Source of the DNA: an uncultured Treponema sp.
GTDB taxonomy: Bacteria; Spirochaetota; Spirochaetia; Treponematales; Treponemataceae
Direction: 5' to 3'
DNA length: 5,588 nt
Assembly: GCA_937885175.1 (NCBI GenBank)
Contig: CAKZZO010000011.1
Coordinates: 1-5,588, forward strand
Shown: positions 1 through 4,085 of the stretch, piece by piece
Layout: each line of letters starts with the position of its first letter
Numbering within the stretch: position 1 is the stretch's first letter
Notes under the pieces: model-generated
Database searches by the model: none
What the model was told of the DNA's origin: nothing
Seen by the model: only the letters and a program-made list of their open reading frames with translations
Position numbers and translations under genes: made by a program

Positions 1-66
1 ATACATTTCATTTGTCCAGCCGATATGCAAGCTCGATATCTATAATGCGTTTGCCCTGCGTTGGTC

Positions 67-148
67 GCACCTGCGGTGCTTACCGACATTTTGCTTCGCA
101 AAAGTCGCGGGGCGTTGCGGGGCTGAAAAGTCTTATCTTTGCCCCGCA
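67..148. repeat. Cluster of three GC-rich hairpins upstream of coaBC
   Basis: Three inverted repeats lie in tandem in a stretch without a supported gene. 67-71/75-79 is GCACC/GGTGC with a 3-nt loop. 84-94/98-107 is CGAC plus TTTTGC pairing with GCAAAA plus GTCG around a TTC loop, with one bulged A at 88. 116-123/141-148 is TGCGGGGC/GCCCCGCA with a 17-nt loop. GCGGGGC also occurs as a direct repeat at 107-113. No T-tract follows any of them, so they do not look like simple terminators. They may be a dispersed intergenic palindromic element, or structure in the 3' region of an upstream transcript. The hairpins are seen directly; the role is unknown. Nothing else is supportable in 1-230. Confidence 0.5.
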
Positions 149-230
149 GAGGGGGTAGGCGGAAATGCGGAGCAGGGCGACGAATTGGAGCCGAGGGGGA
201 GACTTCCCCCGCAAAATGATGTATACTGGC

Positions 231-241
231 AAGGAAGAGGA
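231..241 (+). promoter_or_regulatory. Shine-Dalgarno site of coaBC
   Basis: A purine run, AAGGAAGAGGA, ends 7 nt before the ATG at 249. This is the best-placed ribosome binding site in the region. It selects 249 over the in-frame ATGs at 165, 216 and 219. Confidence 0.75.
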
Positions 242-248
242 CTTGTGT

Positions 249-1451
249 ATGGTGAAAGACAAAACCGTGCTTCTGGGCGTGAGTGGAAGCATTGCGGCCT
301 ATAAGATTGCGTCGCTGGCGAGTACATTGGTACAGGCGGGGGCGGACGTGCATGTGCTGATGACGAAAAATGCAATGAATTTTATCAATCCGATTACCTT
401 TGAAACGCTGACCTCCCACAAATGTCTGGTGGATACCTTTGACCGCAATTTTGCATACAGTGTGGAGCATGTGGCTCTGGCAAAAAAGGCGGATCTTTTT
501 ATGCTGGCTCCTGCATCGGCTAATGTGATTGCAAAAGTGGCTCACGGACTTGCTGACGACATGCTGACTACCACATTCCTTGCCTGTACCTGTCCAAAGG
601 TGATTTCTCCTGCCATGAATACGGCTATGTTTGAGAATCCCATTACTCAGGACAATATTGCCCTCTGCAAAACATACGGTATGACGGTGATAGAGCCTGC
701 AACGGGTCATCTTGCCTGTGGAGACGGCGGCAAGGGAAAAATGCCTGAGCCTGAAACTCTTTTTGACTGGATTGACTTTACTGTGGGCTGGAAAAAAGAT
801 TTGGCTGGAAAAAAAGTGCTGGTTACGGCTGGCCCAACGCAGGAAAAACTTGACCCGGTGCGCTACCTTACCAACCATTCCAGTGGAAAAATGGGCTATG
901 CGATTGCAAAAGTGGCGGCCTGTCGCGGGGCAGAGGTGACTTTGGTAAGCGGCAAAACGGAATTGGCTACGCCTCTTGCCGTGAAGCGGGTAGATGTGGT
1001 GAGTGCAAAGGACATGTTTGACGCGGTGACGGCGATTTCTGAAAGACAGGACATTATCATCAAGGCGGCAGCCGTGGCAGATTATCGGCCGCTTTTCTAC
1101 AGTGATGAAAAAATGAAGAAAAAGGACGGGGATTTGCGCATTGACCTGGAGCGCACGGACGACATTCTTGCCTGGCTTGGTTCACATAAGCGGAAGGGGC
1201 AGTTTTTGTGCGGATTCAGCATGGAAACCCAGAAGATGCTGGAAAACAGCCGGGCAAAATTGCAGAAGAAAAATCTTGATATGATTTGCGCAAACAATCT
1301 GAAAGTGGCGGGTGCAGGCTTTGCCGGAGACACCAATGTTGTCACGATGATTAGCAAAGAAAATGAAAAAGAATTGCCTCTTTTGAGTAAAGAGGAAGTT
1401 GCGGACACGATTTTGACTGAAATTTCCCAAATTGCAAAATCAATGCTATAA
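249..1451 (+). CDS. coaBC: Bifunctional phosphopantothenoylcysteine decarboxylase / phosphopantothenate-cysteine ligase
   Basis: CoaBC performs two consecutive steps of coenzyme A synthesis in the cytoplasm. The CoaB half joins 4'-phosphopantothenate and cysteine using CTP, and the CoaC half decarboxylates the product with FMN to 4'-phosphopantetheine. The protein is 400 aa, the usual full length. CoaC half (about 1-180): GVSGSIAAYK at 10-19, catalytic His74 in VEHVALAKKAD, PASAN 88-92, PAMN 121-124, and active-site Cys157 in LACGDGG. CoaB half (about 185-400): GPTQEKLDPVRYLTNHSSGKMG near 195-216, AAAVADYRP 273-281, and the conserved lysine motif KMKK 288-291. The start at 249 is chosen because of the Shine-Dalgarno site; upstream in-frame ATGs lack one and would add residues not expected in the family, which starts just before GVSGSIAAYK. 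The tautomerase gene follows after 25 nt, suggesting one transcript. All expected catalytic residues are present and I see no sign of decay. Confidence 0.96.
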   Translation: MVKDKTVLLGVSGSIAAYKIASLASTLVQAGADVHVLMTKNAMNFINPITFETLTSHKCLVDTFDRNFAYSVEHVALAKKADLFMLAPASANVIAKVAHGLADDMLTTTFLACTCPKVISPAMNTAMFENPITQDNIALCKTYGMTVIEPATGHLACGDGGKGKMPEPETLFDWIDFTVGWKKDLAGKKVLVTAGPTQEKLDPVRYLTNHSSGKMGYAIAKVAACRGAEVTLVSGKTELATPLAVKRVDVVSAKDMFDAVTAISERQDIIIKAAAVADYRPLFYSDEKMKKKDGDLRIDLERTDDILAWLGSHKRKGQFLCGFSMETQKMLENSRAKLQKKNLDMICANNLKVAGAGFAGDTNVVTMISKENEKELPLLSKEEVADTILTEISQIAKSML

Positions 1452-1461
1452 TGGCAGAGAC

Positions 1462-1467
1462 AGGAGG
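1462..1467 (+). promoter_or_regulatory. Shine-Dalgarno site of the MIF-family gene
   Basis: A perfect AGGAGG lies 9 nt before the ATG at 1477. It decides the start: the ORF extends upstream to an ATG at 1432 inside coaBC, but starting at 1477 puts the catalytic proline directly after the initiator Met. Confidence 0.85.
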
Positions 1468-1476
1468 ATACAGAGT

Positions 1477-1818
1477 ATGCCAATGATAAAGGTAGAGACA
1501 ACGGTAAGTCTCCCCGAAGAAAAAAGAGATGTGCTGAAGACCGAACTTGGAAAAGCAATCAGCGTAATGGGAAAGCCGGAAACATATCTTATGATAAACC
1601 TTTCTGACAAGCAGGATTTGTATTTTGGCGGAAAGAAGCTGGAAAAAGGTGCCTATGTTGAAGTAAAAGTGCTTGGCTCCGTTGACGCAGGAAAGAGCAA
1701 CAGCATGACTGCCAGAGTGTGCGATATTCTGCAAGAGCAGCTGGGGATCCCTGGAGATGCGGTGTATGTGAGTTACTTTGGAACGAACAATTGGGGCTGG
1801 AAAGGGGAGAATTTTTAG
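1477..1818 (+). CDS. MIF-family tautomerase (phenylpyruvate tautomerase-like)
   Basis: A small cytosolic protein of 113 aa, the size of macrophage migration inhibitory factor (MIF) and D-dopachrome tautomerase. Members form trimers and use an N-terminal proline, freed when Met is removed, as the base for keto-enol tautomerisation. Here the protein begins Met-Pro-Met-Ile. Counting that proline as 1, Lys32 (VMGKPE) falls exactly where MIF has its active-site Lys32. The NxxxFGG-like segment (KQDLYFGG), a GKSNS motif matching GGAQNRS of MIF, and the C-terminal VYVSYFGTNNWGW matching VYINYYDMNAANVGW all align. MIF Asn97 is Ser here (VYVSYF), and the CALC oxidoreductase motif of animal MIF is replaced by AYVE. 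Tautomerase chemistry is therefore plausible and thiol chemistry is not. It lies 25 nt after coaBC, probably cotranscribed; I see no obvious metabolic link between the two. The family call is firm; the natural substrate is unknown. Confidence 0.9.
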   Translation: MPMIKVETTVSLPEEKRDVLKTELGKAISVMGKPETYLMINLSDKQDLYFGGKKLEKGAYVEVKVLGSVDAGKSNSMTARVCDILQEQLGIPGDAVYVSYFGTNNWGWKGENF

Positions 1819-1902
1819 GGGAAGATTTTGCCTGGTTGGTGCGACTTTTGTAGGCTGGGAGATTCTCTGCCAATACAAGTCCAACAAATGTGTCTTTAAA
1901 AT
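1819..1902. other. Noncoding spacer between tautomerase gene and terminator
   Basis: This 84-nt stretch has no supported gene. Frames crossing it are low-complexity shadows. It contains CAAGTCCAAC at 1876-1885, identical to the T-arm of the nearby tRNA but on the opposite strand (see findings). Confidence 0.5.
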
Positions 1903-1934
1903 AACAAAACTTCCCTTTTCAGAGAAGTTTTGTT
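1903..1934. terminator. Bidirectional intrinsic terminator shared by the tautomerase operon and tRNA-fMet
   Basis: AACAAAACTTC (1903-1913) pairs with GAAGTTTTGTT (1924-1934), a perfect 11-bp stem with a 10-nt loop. On the plus strand the 3' arm is T-rich and ends in GTTTT. On the minus strand the hairpin starts just after the tRNA 3' end and is followed by ATTTT. It can therefore end both converging transcripts. The stem is AT-rich, so efficiency is uncertain. Confidence 0.8.
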
Positions 1935-1935
1935 T

Positions 1936-2008
1936 TAGCTGGGGTTGGACTTGAACCAACGGCCTCCGGGTTATGAGCCCGACGAGCTGCCAACTGCTCT
2001 ACCCAGCG
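1936..2008 (-). tRNA. Initiator tRNA-fMet (anticodon CAT)
   Basis: Read on the minus strand this is a complete 73-nt tRNA. The acceptor begins CGCTGGG and ends CCCAGCT plus discriminator A. The D-stem is GAGC/GCTC, the anticodon loop CTCATAA (anticodon at 1975-1973), the variable loop AGGCC, and the T-arm GTTGG-TTCAAGT-CCAAC. Three features make it the initiator rather than an elongator tRNA-Met. Position 1 and 72 do not pair (C1 and U72; E. coli has C1 and A72). Three consecutive G-C pairs close the anticodon loop (GGG/CCC). The D-stem has a purine-pyrimidine A11-U24 pair. In the cell it is formylated and placed in the ribosomal P site to start translation. The CCA tail is not encoded and must be added by tRNA nucleotidyltransferase. 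It has its own consensus promoter just upstream. Confidence 0.96.
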
Positions 2009-2023
2009 TCGTAATGTTTGAGT

Positions 2024-2052
2024 ATTATAAGTCTCTTTTGTGATAATGTCAA
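2024..2052 (-). promoter_or_regulatory. Perfect consensus sigma70 promoter of tRNA-fMet
   Basis: On the minus strand, TTGACA (2052-2047) and TATAAT (2029-2024) are separated by exactly 17 nt, a full match to consensus in both boxes. Transcription would start near 2017, about 9 nt before the tRNA 5' end at 2008, leaving a short leader for RNase P. The -35 box contains the TGA stop (2051-2049) of the upstream PrsW-like gene. A strong constitutive promoter suits an abundant initiator tRNA. Confidence 0.93.
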
Positions 2053-2747
2053 GCGGTTTGTTGGGAAATTTCTTTTGATTCTGGCGGAAGTTTGGCCACT
2101 TGCCACCAGATGCGACATTCAAGCAGGGCAAATACAATTGCGACAATGCTGAACCAGCGGTAGCCCGAGGTGAAGGCTGCGAAAAAATTGTAGATGCCAT
2201 GGAGAAGGACGGCGTAGAGGAAGGGAAGTAGCTTGTTGCGCTTGTGGCGGAAAAGCCAGAGGTAGAGGCCGCTGAGCCCTGCGCAAAAAGTGTGAATGAG
2301 CACGGCGGTGAACATACGCATGACGATTAGTTTGAATGCGGCGGCCATTTCTCCGGGGAGGCCGCTTTCCTGCATTCTTTTTACCAAATAGATGACTGAT
2401 TCAAAACTGCCGAGGGTCAATCCGAAGAGGAGGCAGCAGGCGAGAAAGCATGAGACGGTCAGTTTTTTCTGGGGAATCAGGGCAAGAAAAAACATTTTGA
2501 CTGTTTCTTCTATCAGCCCGTTAAAGATGATGGCTGTTATCATCAGGGAGACAAAAGTGTTGCTGTTAAAGACAGGCAGATTCAGTACGAAATATTGAAT
2601 GAAGGCAATGGGAAGCACTGCAACAATGCTCAGAACGCATGACCACAGGCAGTAAGGGACTTTTAAATGGGGCACTAGAAGCAAAAGTACGATAAAGCCT
2701 GCCACTAGAGGAATAAAACACAATGCCAAAAATGCGTAGAGATTCAT
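2049..2747 (-). CDS. PrsW-family intramembrane protease (putative)
   Basis: A 232-aa, very hydrophobic protein with several membrane segments, among them about 5-25, 33-55, 64-79, 98-121, 143-165 and 173-190, and a short polar C-terminus. The PrsW signature is visible in order: NGLIEETVK at 76-84 (Glu80, Glu81, Lys84), FGLTLGSFE at 108-116 (Glu116), HTFCAGLSG at 152-160 (His152), and HGIYN at 183-187 (His183; many relatives have Asp where Asn187 stands). Family members are membrane-embedded proteases; Bacillus PrsW cleaves the anti-sigma factor RsiW at site 1. No anti-sigma or sigma gene lies nearby, so the target is unknown. A start at 2759 is possible and adds 4 residues, but that ATG lies inside the predicted -10 box (2760-2755). 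I therefore prefer 2747, which would make the mRNA leaderless; neither start has a Shine-Dalgarno. The stop overlaps the -35 box of the tRNA promoter. Confidence 0.85.
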   Translation of the reverse strand: MNLYAFLALCFIPLVAGFIVLLLLVPHLKVPYCLWSCVLSIVAVLPIAFIQYFVLNLPVFNSNTFVSLMITAIIFNGLIEETVKMFFLALIPQKKLTVSCFLACCLLFGLTLGSFESVIYLVKRMQESGLPGEMAAAFKLIVMRMFTAVLIHTFCAGLSGLYLWLFRHKRNKLLPFLYAVLLHGIYNFFAAFTSGYRWFSIVAIVFALLECRIWWQVAKLPPESKEISQQTA

Positions 2748-2754
2748 TACAGCA

Positions 2755-2783
2755 AGCATACTGAAAATTCGCTGCGTTGTAAA
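2755..2783 (-). promoter_or_regulatory. Predicted promoter of the PrsW-like gene
   Basis: Minus strand: TTTACA (2783-2778, 5 of 6 consensus), a 17-nt spacer, and TATGCT (2760-2755, 4 of 6). The ATG at 2747 follows the -10 box after 7 nt, so the expected start site is at or next to the initiation codon. The -35 bases are shared with the divergent promoter of the shikimate-kinase-like gene. Confidence 0.5.
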
Positions 2784-2805
2784 CGATAATTTTTTTCGCT
2801 ATAAT
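2777..2805 (+). promoter_or_regulatory. Promoter of the shikimate-kinase-like gene
   Basis: TTGTAA (2777-2782, 4 of 6), a 17-nt spacer, and a perfect TATAAT (2800-2805). The ATG at 2812 begins 6 nt after the -10 box, so the transcript should start at or very near that codon. If translation instead begins at 2848, the leader is about 36 nt. Confidence 0.7.
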
Positions 2806-2811
2806 CGTCTT

Positions 2812-3444
2812 ATGGACGAGAAGGGAGATAAGCCTGTTTCGGGTGAAATGGCAAAAAAGACAGATGCGCTGATTTTGATGGGGATTAAACACTGCGGAAA
2901 ATCCACGCAGGGGCGCTTGCTCTCAAGGCATTTTGCCTGTCCTTTTTATGATACCGATGACCTTATTCAGAACATGACGGGTAAGTCACCCCGGCAAATC
3001 TACACGGAGCAGGGGGAAGATGCATTTATTGCCGCGGAGGAAGCTGCTTGTGCTCATCTGGCAAGCCTTCTTTCTCAGCGGAGGCAACCTGCGGCTCCCT
3101 ATGCGGCGGTCGTTGCTACTGGTGGCGGTATCTGCAAGAATGAAAAGGCCATCGCTTTGTTGCGGAACATGGGCATACTTGTTTTCTTGCAGGCGGAAGA
3201 AAAGATTGCTGCTGACCGCATTGTGCGCGAGGCCCTTGTGTCTGCTGACGGTAGTGTTTCAAATCTTCCTGCTTACATTGCAAGGGAAAATCCTCAGACT
3301 TTGGACGATGTTCGCGCTTCCTTTCATCGTTTTTATGAGGAGCGGACAAAAAAATACAGTGCCATCTGCGACCTGCGGGTAGCATTAAATGCCGCTCCGC
3401 CAGAAGCAAACATGCACTGCATCATAAAAAAGATTCGCGGATAG
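2812..3444 (+). CDS. Shikimate kinase-like protein (AroK/AroL family)
   Basis: A 210-aa P-loop kinase. Shikimate kinase transfers phosphate from ATP to the 3-hydroxyl of shikimate in the chorismate pathway. Visible motifs: Walker A GIKHCGKST (24-32), the DTDD substrate-binding motif (47-50), GGG in VATGGGI (104-106), and the late arginine in FYEERTKKY (Arg178, matching NERNPLYEE of E. coli AroK). Unusual: the shikimate-binding Arg of the FRxxE motif (GFRDREE in E. coli) is Ile73 here (AFIAAEE), and the lid RPLL becomes NLPAYI in a longer lid (about 139-165). It may be a diverged shikimate kinase or a relative acting on another substrate. The start is uncertain: 2812 has no Shine-Dalgarno but fits a leaderless mRNA, while Met13 at 2848 has GGTGA just upstream and gives a more typical N-terminus. 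No other aro genes lie nearby. It converges with slyD, 26 nt away. Confidence 0.85.
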   Translation: MDEKGDKPVSGEMAKKTDALILMGIKHCGKSTQGRLLSRHFACPFYDTDDLIQNMTGKSPRQIYTEQGEDAFIAAEEAACAHLASLLSQRRQPAAPYAAVVATGGGICKNEKAIALLRNMGILVFLQAEEKIAADRIVREALVSADGSVSNLPAYIARENPQTLDDVRASFHRFYEERTKKYSAICDLRVALNAAPPEANMHCIIKKIRG

Positions 3445-3460
3445 TTTCCCGCCGCTTTTT
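3437..3460 (+). terminator. Weak possible terminator of the shikimate-kinase-like gene
   Basis: GCGG (3437-3440) can pair with CCGC (3452-3455) across an 11-nt loop that contains the stop codon, followed by TTTTT (3456-3460). A 4-bp stem is weak. It is the only candidate in the 26-nt gap between the converging genes. Confidence 0.25.
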
Positions 3461-3470
3461 GGACTTGTGC

Positions 3471-3989
3471 TTATTCCGCACTGCAACCTGAACAGCCGAC
3501 ACCGCAACTTGAGCAATTGCCACTGCAGCCGCCTGTTGCTTCCTCTGGAATTTCTTCGGGAAAGGCATCGCGGATGTCAGTTACTTCCACGTCGAAATGC
3601 AGAGTCTTTCCTGCAAGTTCATGGTTTGCGTCTACGGTCACTTTGTCATCGGTCACTTTGGTTACGGTGACTACTGCCATGCCGGTTACGGTTTCTGCCT
3701 GAAACTGCTGGCCCACTTCAATTGGTGCTGAGACATCAAACTGAGAGCGGGGAACTTCTGCTACCAGCTTTTCATCGTATTCGCCGTAGGCATCACGGGG
3801 TGCAATGTCTGCATGGATTTTGTCGCCAGTCGTTTTGCCTTCCAATTCTCGTTCAAGACCTGGAATCAGATTTCCGTAGCCATGCATGTATTCCAGCGGT
3901 TCACCACCGTTTGAGGAATCAATTACCTTGTTATCATCGCCTTTCAGCGTATAGTGGATTTTTACCACTTTGTTCTTGGAAATTGTCAT
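3471..3989 (-). CDS. slyD: SlyD-type FKBP peptidyl-prolyl cis-trans isomerase
   Basis: A 172-aa cytosolic folding helper that isomerises X-Pro bonds. The FKBP part is split: about 1-70 and 125-145, with HGYGNLIPGLERELEG at 36-51 matching HGHGSLISGLETALEG of E. coli SlyD. Between them lies the IF (insert-in-flap) chaperone domain of about 55 residues, starting after PRDAYGEYDEKLV. Beyond it NHELAGKTLHFDVEV matches NHMLAGQNLKFNVEV. After about residue 150 comes a short tail with five cysteines at 155, 159, 162, 166 and 169 (spacing 3-2-3-2) and no histidine. E. coli SlyD has a long His- and Cys-rich tail that binds nickel and zinc for hydrogenase assembly; a purely Cys tail suggests metal binding with different preference, but that is inference. 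There is no signal peptide. No Shine-Dalgarno precedes the ATG at 3989; a promoter ends 6 nt before it. The gene is divergent from purF. Confidence 0.93.
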   Translation of the reverse strand: MTISKNKVVKIHYTLKGDDNKVIDSSNGGEPLEYMHGYGNLIPGLERELEGKTTGDKIHADIAPRDAYGEYDEKLVAEVPRSQFDVSAPIEVGQQFQAETVTGMAVVTVTKVTDDKVTVDANHELAGKTLHFDVEVTDIRDAFPEEIPEEATGGCSGNCSSCGVGCSGCSAE

Positions 3990-3995
3990 ATCTAA

Positions 3996-4024
3996 AAGAT
4001 ACTGATTTGGTTACGTTTCGGCAA
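3996..4024 (-). promoter_or_regulatory. Predicted promoter of slyD
   Basis: Minus strand: TTGCCG (4024-4019, 4 of 6), a 17-nt spacer, and TATCTT (4001-3996, 4 of 6). The slyD ATG begins 6 nt after the -10 box, so the mRNA should be leaderless or nearly so. This agrees with the lack of a Shine-Dalgarno. Confidence 0.5.
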
Positions 4025-4036
4025 GGTAAAAATGAA

Positions 4037-4065
4037 TTGTGCAGAAACATATATTTCGATATAAT
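4037..4065 (+). promoter_or_regulatory. Promoter of purF
   Basis: TTGTGC (4037-4042, TTG conserved), a 17-nt spacer, and a perfect TATAAT (4060-4065). The expected start is near 4072, giving a leader of about 14 nt that contains the ribosome binding site. It lies back to back with the slyD promoter, 12 nt between the -35 boxes. I see no PurR-type operator or purine riboswitch in this short gap. Confidence 0.7.
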
Positions 4066-4072
4066 TACAGGC

Positions 4073-4080
4073 AGAGAGGT
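4073..4080 (+). promoter_or_regulatory. Shine-Dalgarno site of purF
   Basis: AGAGAGGT, with the AGAGG core 6 nt before the ATG at 4086. It fixes the start directly before Gly-Gly-Ile-Phe-Gly, so the missing catalytic Cys is not an artefact of start choice. Confidence 0.75.
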
Positions 4081-4085
4081 ACAAG

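Noticed and set aside
9..11. Minus-strand ATG at the left edge as the start of a divergent gene
   Set aside because: Only about 3 codons are in the window and there is no clear Shine-Dalgarno or promoter.
12..46. TATAAT at 41-46 as a promoter
   Set aside because: The nearest -35-like TTGTCC (12-17) is 23 nt away, too far, and no TG extension is present.
222..227. TATACT as the -10 box of coaBC
   Set aside because: No -35 at 16-18 nt spacing, and the expected start would cut into the Shine-Dalgarno site. Possible but not supported.
2..301. Long plus-strand open frame from the left edge, overlapping the start of coaBC
   Set aside because: It runs through the hairpin cluster, its translation is Cys/Gly/Arg-rich without any recognisable motif, and it overlaps coaBC. 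I treat it as chance openness in GC-rich sequence.
1351..1959. 202-aa minus-strand ORF across coaBC end, tautomerase and terminator
   Set aside because: It lies antisense to two well-supported genes and overlaps the tRNA end; its translation shows no family features.
4002..4085. Purine riboswitch or PurR operator before purF
   Set aside because: The leader is only about 14 nt after the predicted start site and no conserved aptamer or inverted operator is visible.
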